49,933 nt of DNA from Candidatus Jordarchaeia archaeon (GTDB taxonomy: Archaea; Asgardarchaeota; Jordiarchaeia; Jordiarchaeales; Jordiarchaeaceae), in assembly GCA_029856435.1 (NCBI GenBank), contig JAHQXB010000114.1:1-49933 (forward strand), read 5' to 3'. This document shows, piece after piece, positions 16,796-25,697 of this stretch (the first letter of the stretch is position 1; every line of letters starts with the position of its first letter). The position numbers and the translations under genes are program-made. The notes beneath the pieces were generated by a model. It was not told where the DNA came from. It was given only the letters and a program-made list of their open reading frames with translations, and did not search any database.

Positions 16796-18193
16796 GTGTC
16801 TAGGTGCTTTTGGTTGACTTCTTGGAATATAAATTTGGAGAAGCCAGAAATCTATGAAGAACGTTTTAGGGAAATTGCTTCGGGTGACTATGCGATACTA
16901 GTGATTGTGGCGACTAAACCAGATTTTTATAAGCAGTTTCCTCTAGTTATTGAGTGTGAGAGGCGGGGAGTACCTGTGGGTGTAGTTCACACCGGTCAGC
17001 ATTTCGACGAAGTTTTGGGATATGGTTTAAATGAGTTTCACTTAGATGAGCGTTTAGTAGCCAATCTTAAAATTCGGGGGGATTTATCTGAAAAGTTTGT
17101 TGACCTGTTCTCCAAAATGGTGAAACTTGGAAGATACCTGAAAGAAAATTTCCCAGAAACGGAGTTCATACCCATTGTTCATGGCGATACTTTAACTGCG
17201 GGGGTTGTACCTCTAGCTTGGAGTTACGGGTTGGGGAAAAAATGTGTGCAAAACGAGGCGGGATTGAGGGGAATGTATCCCAACTCCATGTTCGACTTTG
17301 TGAAGGGAAAGATTGGTTTCGAAAAATTTATAGATTGCCAGTGGACCTTGGATTGGAGTATTGATAGGAATGAGCCGTTTCCAGAACAAATTGACACATT
17401 TATCTGTGGTTCAAGTTGTTTCTGCTTCATTGCGCCTCACAGGATTAACTTTGAGAATCTGGTTCGCGAAGGATATGACCCGGAATTAATTCCAGTTTGT
17501 GGTAACAGTGTGGTGGACGCTGTAGAGTACACAAAGGATCACAAAGTTGAAAACAGCATTTTTGATGTGTATCCTCAACTTGAACAGGATTCTTGGCTGA
17601 GGGTTGATATTCACCGTAGAGGGAACCTTACTGAAAGCCGCTTCAAAAACATTGTGAGCGCAATAAAAAGGCTGGTTGTAGAATACAAAATGAACGTCTG
17701 CCTGGTAGAATTAACTGCAATGAAAACTGGACTTAAACACTATGGTTTAACCGAATATATTAAAAAATTAGCTGAAGAGAATAAAAACTTTTTATTTACT
17801 CCTCTGTGGAAAAGCTACAGCAATGTAATTGAGTTCTTCCGTTCAGGGCACTGTTGGGCAAGCCTAACAGATAGTGGATCCCAACAAGAAGAACTTAATC
17901 TGATTGACGAATGCATCCCATTAACCTGCCGCTTCAACACAGACAGACCAGAGTCTGTAATGTGCGAATCAAATGTGCTTACACCCCCTTTAGAGAATCT
18001 AGCTGACTTTATTAATTACATCTACAAAAGCGATATTCCTAGCACTATGAAAAAGGCACCAAAAATTTATGGTTCCAATGTTTCAGAAAAAATAATCGCC
18101 GCAATAGATAAAATCTATAAGAAACACAAAACCTTCACATGGTGCCACGAAAAATTCTTGGGCAAAAAGGAATGCGGCATAGACTACCTGTAA
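16796..18193 (+). CDS. UDP-N-acetylglucosamine 2-epimerase-like protein
   Basis: 465 residues with the WecB/NeuC-type GT-B epimerase pattern: VGVVHTGQHFDEVL near residue 62, VHGDTLTAG, CGNSVVDAVEY, VDIHRRGNL (the HR of the active site) and TDSGSQQEE, equivalent to the usual TDSGGLQEE. It probably interconverts UDP-GlcNAc and UDP-ManNAc, or a related sugar, for glycan assembly. The usual glycine in TDSGG is Ser here, and the chain is about 90 residues longer than typical, mostly at the C-terminus (FTWCHEKFLGKKECG). The start is a GTG without a strong ribosome binding site. Together with the locus at 7798-13058 it suggests an active surface glycan pathway. Confidence 0.8.
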   Translation: MSRCFWLTSWNINLEKPEIYEERFREIASGDYAILVIVATKPDFYKQFPLVIECERRGVPVGVVHTGQHFDEVLGYGLNEFHLDERLVANLKIRGDLSEKFVDLFSKMVKLGRYLKENFPETEFIPIVHGDTLTAGVVPLAWSYGLGKKCVQNEAGLRGMYPNSMFDFVKGKIGFEKFIDCQWTLDWSIDRNEPFPEQIDTFICGSSCFCFIAPHRINFENLVREGYDPELIPVCGNSVVDAVEYTKDHKVENSIFDVYPQLEQDSWLRVDIHRRGNLTESRFKNIVSAIKRLVVEYKMNVCLVELTAMKTGLKHYGLTEYIKKLAEENKNFLFTPLWKSYSNVIEFFRSGHCWASLTDSGSQQEELNLIDECIPLTCRFNTDRPESVMCESNVLTPPLENLADFINYIYKSDIPSTMKKAPKIYGSNVSEKIIAAIDKIYKKHKTFTWCHEKFLGKKECGIDYL

Positions 18194-18259
18194 AAAACGG
18201 TAATTCCTAGAACCAGCCTCGTTCACAAACATAAAATAGTATGAAAAACCTTTTATTGC

Positions 18260-18279
18260 CTATGAAAATATTTTCATAG
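18260..18279. promoter_or_regulatory. Perfect 20-bp palindrome, operator candidate
   Basis: CTATGAAAATATTTTCATAG is a perfect palindrome 47 bases before the cyclophilin-like gene. Its AT core overlaps where a TATA box could sit, so a dimeric repressor binding here would block initiation. I infer an operator; no regulator is assigned. Confidence 0.45.
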
Positions 18280-18326
18280 TTTGTGTGTAGTGCAAAGCTA
18301 AGTTTAAAATTTTTGGGGAATCTATT

Positions 18327-18704
18327 ATGTCTGAGAGTTTGTCAAGGTTCAAGGTAAAATTTATCATTGAGGGTATAGGTGAAGCTGAGGGTGAACTTAA
18401 CAGAATTTATGCTCCTCTAACAGTAGAAGCCATTAGAGATAAACTTCCCATTTCGGGTAGAGTAAACGTGTGGAAGGATAGTGAAGTATATTTTAACGTT
18501 GGAATCAAAAAGGGGCTGGAAAAGGCCACAAAGGAAGTTGAAAAGGGGACAATTGCTTATTGGAGTATGGGTGACGCCTTGTGCATATTCTTTAAGCCCA
18601 TTGAGCCTTACTCCGAGGTGAACATTGTTGGAAAAATCACAAAGAACCTTCAAGTATTTGAGAAGGTGAAAAGAGGGGCTAAAATCGAAATGCGCCTCAT
18701 CTAA
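18327..18704 (+). CDS. Cyclophilin-like fold protein (PF04126-type)
   Basis: 125 residues matching the small archaeal/bacterial cyclophilin-like family: GIGEAEGELNRIYAPLTV, LPISGRVNVWKDSEVYF, GTIAYWSMGDALCIFF and EVNIVGKI are its conserved blocks. Members have a beta-barrel like cyclophilin but lack the peptidyl-prolyl isomerase residues. The role is unknown. A perfect palindrome just upstream suggests controlled expression. Confidence 0.8.
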   Translation: MSESLSRFKVKFIIEGIGEAEGELNRIYAPLTVEAIRDKLPISGRVNVWKDSEVYFNVGIKKGLEKATKEVEKGTIAYWSMGDALCIFFKPIEPYSEVNIVGKITKNLQVFEKVKRGAKIEMRLI

Positions 18705-18965
18705 AATTTTCACTCTTTTGTGCGCTCAGCGGTTTCCTAAAATACCTTTAACTGCGAAAATGAATTTGGAGTCTTCTAGGCTTAGAGCTCATATATGTTC
18801 TTTTTGAGTTTCCTAATCTGCAAATTTCATAGTATTTTGAAAAGTTTTTGAATCAAAATTGTTATTAAATATGCTTTTTCAGCTTCTTTTTTCGGTAGTT
18901 TTCAGTAGAGAGGCTTCTTTTTACAACCAAAATGATTCAAAGATTTCGCTAAATACTACAGCGAG

Positions 18966-19469
18966 TTAAAATATTGTTTTTATCTTTGGTGTTTTGGGTT
19001 TCAATGTATCTGGCTTAACTATTAGGCTTTGGTCGTCGGTTTCGATGACAACCTCGAGCCCATTATGGTACACTTTACAAGTTTTTAAGGGATTTTTGCA
19101 ACTTATTTTCAGAACCTGGCAATTAAATTTGAACCCCTCTTCCATACTCTCTTCGGAAAGGGGTTCAATTAGCTGTTCCCCTCGAACCAATTTAACGGTG
19201 TCAATTTTTAGCCTCTTATCTTCCTCTTCGATGGCTTCTCTCATTCCCTGTTTAAGAATGGTCTCCTTCTTTGCAGACCAATAAATCTTAGTCTTTCCTC
19301 TCTCCTTTTTTATTTCTACCAGTCCCAAGGGTTTGAGAGGATTCACTATATCATATATTCTCCTTTTTGGAACCTTTAGTTTTTGTGCCAGTTCAGTATT
19401 ATGTATTCCAGTGTCGCCTGCCTCTCTCAAGAGCTCAATAGCCCTTCGAGCCGCTTCCTCTAACTTCAC
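18966..19469 (-). CDS. E2F/DP-like winged-helix DNA-binding protein
   Basis: 167 residues. The N-terminal 70 form a winged helix with KVPKRRIYDIVNPLKPLGLV. RRIYDIVN (36-43) matches the RRxYDIxN DNA-contact signature of eukaryotic E2F/DP factors, and IKKERGKTKIYW matches the wing. The start GTG 19469 has GGAG upstream. The C-terminal half (70-167) has an acidic linker and a beta-rich part with three cysteines. Function and targets are unknown. A generic archaeal winged helix that converged on the motif is the alternative. Confidence 0.7.
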   Translation of the reverse strand: MKLEEAARRAIELLREAGDTGIHNTELAQKLKVPKRRIYDIVNPLKPLGLVEIKKERGKTKIYWSAKKETILKQGMREAIEEEDKRLKIDTVKLVRGEQLIEPLSEESMEEGFKFNCQVLKISCKNPLKTCKVYHNGLEVVIETDDQSLIVKPDTLKPKTPKIKTIF

Positions 19470-19633
19470 GACAACTTCACTCCCCTAAAACTAGAATAAA
19501 GCCAGTTTATAAATAGTAACTTGTGTTATTAAATATTACCCCCTTCTTCGACAAAAGTATAATCCCAAAAGAAATTTTGTTGCGATTACTTATTCTGCTG
19601 CAGATAAAATTTGAGAATTGTAATTTTTCAGGT

Positions 19634-20215
19634 TTATTGAGAAGGAAATAATTTTGCTTCTTCAAGAAATGAGGAAACCAATAGTGTGGGGTCTAGTTGC
19701 TCTGCCTTCTCTTGTTTGTTCCAAGCAGAAACTATTTTCCGGTATTGCTCAAGCTCTTCTATTACTTGTTTTCCCAGTATCTCCAGATTTTTCTCCGAAA
19801 TCCTTTTTCCCTGTCCCAATCCAAGACAAATGTTTTCAGCCCTGGCCATTAAGCCCCAAGATAGCCAACCTTCCTTAACCTCAAAGACAAAGGGGAAACT
19901 CCGGCAAACCATAGGTCTCCCCTCATAAATCCCGCAGAGGTTACCCTTCAAAAATACACATGAACCGTCGTCCTTCTTTCTCAACCCCAAGAAGGCGTTG
20001 CCCCTAAACGTGGAAATAGCTGGGAAAACCAGTCTGTTCTCCAATTCTTTCCTAACTTGATAGAAACCAACATATTTTTGTAAAAGTTCCTTAAGATCGC
20101 ACTTCAAGTGGTTCACTAGTCGGATGGTGTCCCTATTCGTGATAGTAACAATGGTGTTCTTGTCCCTGCAGCAGTTCCCACACTTAATGCACTTGAATCT
20201 AACTTTTCTCACCAT
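19634..20215 (-). CDS. YkgJ-family cysteine-cluster protein
   Basis: 193 residues with FKCIKCGNCCRDKN at the N-terminus, then GSCVFLKGNLCGIYEGRPMVCRSFPF, the Cys pattern of the YkgJ/UPF0153 family that binds zinc or an iron-sulfur cluster. The biochemical role of this family is unsettled. The gene overlaps the end of the preceding zinc-ribbon gene by 7 bases, so the two are translated together. Confidence 0.85.
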   Translation of the reverse strand: MVRKVRFKCIKCGNCCRDKNTIVTITNRDTIRLVNHLKCDLKELLQKYVGFYQVRKELENRLVFPAISTFRGNAFLGLRKKDDGSCVFLKGNLCGIYEGRPMVCRSFPFVFEVKEGWLSWGLMARAENICLGLGQGKRISEKNLEILGKQVIEELEQYRKIVSAWNKQEKAEQLDPTLLVSSFLEEAKLFPSQ

Positions 20216-20544
20216 GACCGAACAAGCCGCTCCACCATACTCTCTTTCTTACCGCTATCCTTCTTACTGTTCCCTTTTACGTCTTCACTATTTGAAGAAT
20301 TCACCTTGGCCCCATTGGATCTCTTACTTTTATCTAGTGGAAAGCTTATCCCGCAATGTTTGCACTCCACTATTCGCTCATGTTTATCTCCTTTTAAGTA
20401 GATATGCATTAATAGGGGTTCACTGCAGTTACCACATTTAAAGTCTTCTAACTTTTTAGTCTCCACAAGGACGGAACTATTGGGGTCATCCAATATTTTT
20501 CCTGCTTTTTTCTCTTTAGCACTCACCAAGACAAATCCCTGCAT
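20209..20544 (-). CDS. Zinc-ribbon protein with charged tail
   Basis: 111 residues from ATG 20544. A TATA-like TTTATAAAAAG at about 20589 puts the transcription start between it and the ATG, so a TTG at 20571 is less likely. KCGNCSEPL and VECKHCGISFP form a four-cysteine zinc ribbon. The C-terminal 50 residues are Ser/Lys/Asn-rich and probably disordered. It is co-transcribed with the YkgJ-type gene. Function unknown. Confidence 0.7.
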   Translation of the reverse strand: MQGFVLVSAKEKKAGKILDDPNSSVLVETKKLEDFKCGNCSEPLLMHIYLKGDKHERIVECKHCGISFPLDKSKRSNGAKVNSSNSEDVKGNSKKDSGKKESMVERLVRSW

Positions 20545-20705
20545 TGTAATTGTATCAAACCGGTTTAGCAATTCATAATACTTTTTATAAACAGAATAGG
20601 TTTAGGAGAGATGTCATGACTAGCCCGACTCAAAAAACCAAATAAGCCCTAGTCAAACTATTACTTATTTTAAGCTCTCTGAATAAATAATCTACTTTAA
20701 ACCTT

Positions 20706-21059
20706 TTAAGCTTTTAGTAACTGAATCTCGATGGTGGAAACATTGCGCTTATCATCGCCAGTACCTATGATCTCGGTGCCTGTAGTAATCTTACCCAATT
20801 TTACACCCTCGGGTAAGAAGCGCTGACGAACAATCTCTGCAACATCCACCGCCTTAGAAATAGCTCTGCCACGAGCAACGATGATAACCTCTTTAGCGCC
20901 TTGATTGAACTGGATAACACAAGCTAAGACATAACTCAATCGACGTAGAACACAAAAGTGAATCTACATTGTCGGTTTCCTTCCTATAAAGACCATATTC
21001 TCTTCTGATCTTTCTTCTTCGGGTTCTGCCTCGTTCTTTTTTGCTGGTTTTTTGGACAT
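20706..21059 (-). CDS. alba: DNA/RNA-binding protein Alba, gene split by a 30-nt intron
   Basis: Exon 1 is 21059-20969 and exon 2 is 20938-20706. Joined they encode 107 residues: an acidic and lysine-rich N-terminal tail (about 21 residues), then [42 protein letters not shown] and the C-terminal strands, a complete Alba core. Unspliced, the gene has an in-frame TAG right after KPTM plus an extra ten codons not found in Alba. GGGAGG nine bases before ATG 21059 supports the start. Alba coats DNA and binds RNA. If the intron is not removed, the product would be cut at residue 31. Normal gene callers report only the 3' exon. Confidence 0.88.
20939..20968 (-). other. BHB intron in alba mRNA (30 nt)
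   Basis: The RNA around it folds as a bulge-helix-bulge: helix CGAC/GUCG of exactly four pairs, a 3-nt bulge AAU on the 5' side and AUU on the 3' side, and an intron hairpin GUAGA/UCUAC continued by CAC/GUG around UUUU. Cleavage after the second base of each bulge removes 30 bases, keeps frame and restores the conserved Alba sequence KPTMSYVL. The outer exon helix is weak (AAC/GUU with extra unpaired bases). This is the substrate form of archaeal tRNA splicing endonuclease. Confidence 0.85.
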
Positions 21060-21189
21060 TTTAATTGCCTCCCTTGTATGCCCCTTTATTATTAGATTAT
21101 TGTTTTATTTACCATTTAAATTTTTCTTTTTTAAATTACTTTTTAATCCTTTAACCTACACTCAGCACAATCTTAATTTTTATTTTTTC

Positions 21190-21236
21190 GGCGCAATTCG
21201 TAACTCTCTAGAAGAGAGTGGGGTGGTCTCTTCGCC
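21190..21236 (+). other. Small hairpin of unknown role
   Basis: Within the 270-base gap between alba and the next gene, ACTCTC (21203-21208) pairs with GAGAGT (21214-21219), nested between GGCG and CGCC. It may be part of a small RNA or a terminator. No box motifs are convincing. Confidence 0.25.
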
Positions 21237-21332
21237 TTTTCAGTAACCGAATTATTTAAATGAGGTTTGAACAATGAAACTTAGTGTATAAAAATTGCCG
21301 ATAATAAGAAGGCTGACCCGAGAGGATTTCAT

Positions 21333-21785
21333 ATGTCCGAGGAGCAACCATTGAACGTCATGTTGGTTTCTCTTATTATTTTAATTGAGGGGACATTAAT
21401 GCTTATTTTTGGAATTTACACGGGGGTCTTCTGGTTGCAGCTTCGGGGCTTTCTATCCATCAGTGATTTGCTTCTCCTTTTTTCAGCTGATCCTGTAACA
21501 TATTTGTTGGTACTTGGCTCAAAGTATATGCTTGGTTTTTGGGTGAATCTTAACCTTGCGAGGCTTATCTTTCTTTGGGGATGGTTTATCTTTAGTATTA
21601 TTGTTTTTATTACATTTTCTGGTCTTAAGAGCTGGGCATATTACTTAGCGATGGTGCATTCTATTATTGGTTTTATTTTTTCTGCTCTTTTTCTTCCAGA
21701 TTTGATGGCTCTTCCTTTAATTTCCGCCAGCTTGCTGGTATTAGTTTACTTACTGGTAAGTGAAGAAATAAAGGATAGATTCTAA
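21333..21785 (+). CDS. Small four-helix membrane protein of unknown function
   Basis: 150 residues, mostly hydrophobic, with about four membrane segments: VMLVSLIILIEGTLMLIFGI, a segment near VTYLLVLGSKYM, LIFLWGWFIFSIIVFITF and IIGFIFSALFL/LISASLLVLVYLLV. The N-terminus (MSEEQ) and C-terminus (SEEIKDRF) are charged and cytoplasmic by the positive-inside pattern. TTATTTAAATGA at about 21252 may be its TATA box. No family recognised. Confidence 0.7.
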   Translation: MSEEQPLNVMLVSLIILIEGTLMLIFGIYTGVFWLQLRGFLSISDLLLLFSADPVTYLLVLGSKYMLGFWVNLNLARLIFLWGWFIFSIIVFITFSGLKSWAYYLAMVHSIIGFIFSALFLPDLMALPLISASLLVLVYLLVSEEIKDRF

Positions 21786-22067
21786 ATTGCAGTATTTCTT
21801 TTTTTGAAGACTAACTTTATGAATCTAAATCTGTATCTTTTGTTTTGATTTTTTAGAATTGTAATAGAAATTTGTTTATTGGTAGATGATTTTGTTTTCG
21901 TGACAAAATTTAATAAATTAAAAAACAAGTGGTGGAGAATTATTTCTAATTACATTTTCGGAACATTTTTTGAGCGTGGGCATAGGGCAAATGAATTGTG
22001 GAGAGTTAAAAATGTTACTGTCACCAAAAAATTTTCATTGGTAGGAAATACGAAACATGTATTGGAT

Positions 22068-22403
22068 TTATTTTCTTTTCCTTTTTGCTTTTGCTATCTC
22101 TACTTTTTCTACCTCTTTTACCTTTTCTACTATCTCTTTTTCTTCTTTTAATACGGGTTGGTATATTTTTATTCTGGGGTTGCCTTCTATAAGTTTTATT
22201 TTTCCTCTTTTCTCCAAGTCTTTGATTATTTCGTTTGCTACGCTTACCCTAATGTTGTATTTTCCTGAGATAATGGTTGGGGTTATTATTTTCATTTTTG
22301 GAACTTCTTCTTCTATTGATGATTTAAGCTCACTGCTTACCATAATGTTTCTAACCTGTTTTTCCACCGCTTTGGGTTCCTTAGTCCATTTTTTCTTGCT
22401 CAT
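22068..22403 (-). CDS. rps25e: Ribosomal protein eS25
   Basis: 111 residues. VPKMKIITPTIISGKYNIRV and ANEIIKDLEKRGKIKLI match the winged-helix core of S25e, a small-subunit protein shared by eukaryotes and TACK/Asgard-type archaea but missing from most Euryarchaeota. ATG 22403 fits MSKKKW with GGTGGTGA upstream; an in-frame GTG lies four codons earlier. The C-terminal tail (about 20 residues, E/K repeats ending KRKRK) is an extension. This gene is the best taxonomic marker of the window. Confidence 0.85.
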   Translation of the reverse strand: MSKKKWTKEPKAVEKQVRNIMVSSELKSSIEEEVPKMKIITPTIISGKYNIRVSVANEIIKDLEKRGKIKLIEGNPRIKIYQPVLKEEKEIVEKVKEVEKVEIAKAKRKRK

Positions 22404-22630
22404 TATTTTCACCACCGATTAATTACAAACAAGAGTCAGTTTCATTAAAAGCATTTCCATCAATTATCATACTATGGCGATTTTTAGATTTTGCTACCAC
22501 GTTTCTATGTTAATGATTAATGAGGGATTAACTATTTTAACAAATAGTTGATAAGTTCTAGATAAATAACTTTTTTGAGATTAAGCTGCAAAAAGAAATC
22601 TATATCTATCATATTTTGGAGGAGAAATTT

Positions 22631-23125
22631 TTGGAGGAATCTGTAAACAAAGGCGTATCGGGATACGAGCCTTCTGAGCAGGAAAAGGTAATGTTGTTAA
22701 GAATGGAGTTGCAGGATTTGAGTTTTGCCTTTATAATCTCAGCAATAGATGAGTTTGGAGAGGGAGGGCTTAAATTTTGTAAGGCCTTTTTCAGAAACAG
22801 AATAAGTAATCTCCTCATTTGGTATAGGCATTTCTTTAAAGTAGTAAACGATGATGCCATTTCGATTGCCTCAGTTATATTATCTAGACGGGCTCTCCTA
22901 GGAGAGAAATATCACATTGTGGAGCTTAACGAGAAGAATTGTGAAGCGGATATAAAAAATTGCCCAATTATTAAAATTAAGGGCTCCACTGAGATATGTG
23001 AGATTATTTCAGAGGGGGAAGATGCAGCGGCAAAGATGATTAATCCCAAGGCTATTGCTACCTGCCGCAAGTTGACAGTTAAAAAGCGGCCACAGTGCCG
23101 ACTATCAGTAAAAATTGGAGGGTAA
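22631..23125 (+). CDS. Protein of unknown function with Cys-rich C-terminus
   Basis: 164 residues from TTG 22631, chosen because GGAGG (22618-22622) lies eight bases upstream. The middle part is helical (LSFAFIISAIDEFGEGGLKFCKAF). The C-terminal part has spaced cysteines: NEKNCEADIKNCPIIK, EICEIIS, ATCRKL and PQCRLS, which may bind a metal. I do not recognise a family. It converges with the nitrilase gene. Confidence 0.65.
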   Translation: MEESVNKGVSGYEPSEQEKVMLLRMELQDLSFAFIISAIDEFGEGGLKFCKAFFRNRISNLLIWYRHFFKVVNDDAISIASVILSRRALLGEKYHIVELNEKNCEADIKNCPIIKIKGSTEICEIISEGEDAAAKMINPKAIATCRKLTVKKRPQCRLSVKIGG

Positions 23126-23164
23126 CACTACAATTTGCCCATTTTTCATCCGTTCAAAAAGGGC

Positions 23165-23989
23165 TTACTTTAAGTTTTGCTTCAATTGGAGGTTGTCAAA
23201 AAAAATTTTGTCCATCTCGCTGCGCTCTGATAGCCGGATCTCCCTGAGCTTGCGGATGTAATCCAAGTTCAGGCTGGCTATAATAATTTCTTCATTACTG
23301 GAGGCTTCGGTTATTTCTAGCTTTGAGGGGCTTTCGTATCCTTTCTTGAAACCTATTATTAGACTTCTGCCAGTCCACAAATCACCCCGCTCATTGCTAA
23401 CCGCGTTTACAGCAACTATGGGAACTCTATTTTCGAGGGCTCTAGCCTTCAAATAAATATGCCAATTCTCTATACCCGAGGAGGGTACAAATGCGGGATT
23501 AACTATTATGTCCGCCCCCTTCAACGTTAATATTCTAGGAACTTCTGGAAAAGCTAAGTCGAAACACACCGTCATTCCTACGCTGCCAAATTCTGTTTTG
23601 CAGAGCTCCAACCTATCTCCTGGGGTAAAAAAATTTTTCTCAAATTTGTACAAATGGATTTTTGAATGCAAACCAATACAGTTTCCTTCTCTGTCGAATA
23701 ATCGGGAGGTATTGTAATACTTGTTGCCCCGCTTCTCCCAAATTGAGCCTCCCACCACATAGACGCCGTTTTCACTCGCAATCCTTTCCAAACATCTTAT
23801 GCTGGGACCATTCTCATCTTCAGAGTCTTTAAACGGATCTCCATTTTTAATGTTCCATTTCTCCGGAAGACATATGAGGTCTACTTCTTTACTGGCTGCC
23901 TCCTGAGCTAATCTGCTAACCTTCTGTAGGTTTTTCTCTTTTGTTCCTTCCTTCAAAACTTGGATTCCAGCTATCCTTATTTCCACCAT
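23165..23989 (-). CDS. Nitrilase-superfamily carbon-nitrogen hydrolase
   Basis: 274 residues from ATG 23989 (an in-frame GTG ten codons earlier is possible). The catalytic triad is visible: E43 in CLPEKW, K110 in HSKIHLY and C142 in MTVCFDLAFPE. The N-terminus IRIAGIQVLK is typical. The family hydrolyses amides such as omega-amidase or N-carbamoyl substrates. The residue after the catalytic Cys is Phe rather than the usual Tyr. Substrate unknown. Single-gene unit. Confidence 0.9.
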   Translation of the reverse strand: MVEIRIAGIQVLKEGTKEKNLQKVSRLAQEAASKEVDLICLPEKWNIKNGDPFKDSEDENGPSIRCLERIASENGVYVVGGSIWEKRGNKYYNTSRLFDREGNCIGLHSKIHLYKFEKNFFTPGDRLELCKTEFGSVGMTVCFDLAFPEVPRILTLKGADIIVNPAFVPSSGIENWHIYLKARALENRVPIVAVNAVSNERGDLWTGRSLIIGFKKGYESPSKLEITEASSNEEIIIASLNLDYIRKLREIRLSERSEMDKIFFDNLQLKQNLK

Positions 23990-24272
23990 TACTTCGAACC
24001 ACCAAGGCTTATGCTCCACTTAACAATTAAGCGATACTCTTATAGATATTACTCTCTTACCTTTAATTCGAATTAAATTAAGCTTTTAACTATTTAAAAC
24101 ACAACCAAAAATAGTCAAAAAACACCTTTCCCCAATGCATAAAGGAAAATTATCAGGGAAAGTAGGAATGAAAACAAATTTAAAGCTGCCAAATTAAAAT
24201 AAGAAACCAACGTGCTACCCTGATTATTTCTATCAAATTTTGGTCAATCTATTTGGACTCGGAGGCTTCGCC

Positions 24273-25697
24273 TTGAGGGATTTACTGACGAACATTGTGG
24301 ATTACGGTCAAAGATTAGGAGCAGACTTCGTGGAAGTTAGACACCAAAGCTCTGATAACATAGTGTTTCATATGGAAGATGGAAGAGTAGAGTCTGTTAA
24401 ACAGGGAATTGAGTCTGGTTTCGCTATTCGAGTTTTGGCTCGTGGAAACTGGGGTTTCGCCACAGTCAACGCTGAGGAAGCATTAAGAGAAGCCACAGAA
24501 AAAGCTGTTAAAATGGCGATTGGCGCAAGCAAACATGTTAAAGAACCTGTAACCCTCTCCGAAAGCGACATAGTGGAGGATTGTGTAGCAATTAAACCAG
24601 ATATTAATCCGAAGGATATCCATATTGAGGAAAAGTTAAAACTCTTTTTCACAATTAACGACTGCCTTCTAAATTATAACAAGCACATTCGCAGTTGTAC
24701 TATAGATTATGCGGATATTACTGGTAAGAAGTGGTATGTGAACAGTGAGGGAACAGCAATCGAGCAGGACATCCTCTATGTTTGGAGCAGAATAGTGGGA
24801 GTTGCGCGTAAGGGCGACGTATTCGCATCAAGCAGAGAGGAACTAGGATCCACTAAAGGTTTTGGATTTTTGGTAAAGGAACCACCTGAGAACATAAGCA
24901 CACGTCTCGCCCAGCGCCTCTTAGAACAAATTAAAGCAAAACCGCCCAAAGGGGGTTCATTCACCGTTGTTCTAGGCTCAGACGTAACTGGAACCTTTGT
25001 GCATGAAGCTTTCGGGCACCTTGCGGAGGCTGATCTTACCCTCTCCGGAAACGTGTTAGCTAAAAATTTGGGAACACAAATTGCATCGCCTCTGGTAACC
25101 ATATACGATGACGGTACAGTAGAGGGGGGATTTGGAAGTTTCAAGTATGACGATGAGGGGGTAAAATCCCAGAAAACTATTTTATTAGACGAGGGGTATG
25201 TTGTTGGGTTAATGTATGACAGAGAACACTCATCTAAAATGCAGAAGGTCAAGAACTTGATGGTGCCAACCGAAATGGTTGGGCAATTCAATGTAAGGCC
25301 GACTGGAAATGCGCGGGCTGAAGATTTCCGTTCACCTCCAATAATACGAATGAGGAACACCTACATAGCGCCTAGAGACTATACCTTCGAAGAGCTTCTG
25401 GAAAGCATCAATTTTGGATACTATTTGGTGAGCTTTATGGGCGGTCAAGCTAATCTAGATGGAACATTTCAAGTTGGAATTCAAGAGGCTTACGAAATCG
25501 TAAAGGGTGAACTAGGTGAACCTGTGAGAAACGCCTCCATAAGCGGTAATACTTTAGAAACCCTGAGGCAGGTAGACGCCGTAGGGAAAGATTTTGAACT
25601 CCATAGCGGTCGTTGTGGAAAGGGGCAAACAGCCTTCGTAAGCGATGGAGGAGCTCCAATTAGGGTTAAAAGGATTATTGTGGGCGGAGCTGGTTGA
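24273..25697 (+). CDS. tldD: TldD-like metalloprotease subunit
   Basis: 474 residues from TTG 24273, supported by GGAGG seven bases upstream; the frame is open a little further. The zinc motif HEAFGH is at 244-249. Later blocks include GGFGSFKYDDEG, VGQFNVRPTGNARAED and the C-terminal CGKGQTAFVSDGGAP. TldD pairs with TldE to form a protease that degrades or trims small peptides, including modified peptides in bacteria. The partner gene follows directly after the stop codon. Confidence 0.92.
   Translation: MRDLLTNIVDYGQRLGADFVEVRHQSSDNIVFHMEDGRVESVKQGIESGFAIRVLARGNWGFATVNAEEALREATEKAVKMAIGASKHVKEPVTLSESDIVEDCVAIKPDINPKDIHIEEKLKLFFTINDCLLNYNKHIRSCTIDYADITGKKWYVNSEGTAIEQDILYVWSRIVGVARKGDVFASSREELGSTKGFGFLVKEPPENISTRLAQRLLEQIKAKPPKGGSFTVVLGSDVTGTFVHEAFGHLAEADLTLSGNVLAKNLGTQIASPLVTIYDDGTVEGGFGSFKYDDEGVKSQKTILLDEGYVVGLMYDREHSSKMQKVKNLMVPTEMVGQFNVRPTGNARAEDFRSPPIIRMRNTYIAPRDYTFEELLESINFGYYLVSFMGGQANLDGTFQVGIQEAYEIVKGELGEPVRNASISGNTLETLRQVDAVGKDFELHSGRCGKGQTAFVSDGGAPIRVKRIIVGGAG

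Noticed and set aside
20939..20968. Pyrrolysine or stop read-through at the TAG in alba
   Set aside because: Read-through would insert ten foreign residues into the conserved core, while the BHB fold removes exactly these 30 bases and restores the family sequence.
21879..22151. Plus-strand frame opposite eS25
   Set aside because: Its F/Y-rich end is the antisense of the lysine-rich eS25 tail; no ribosome site or family.
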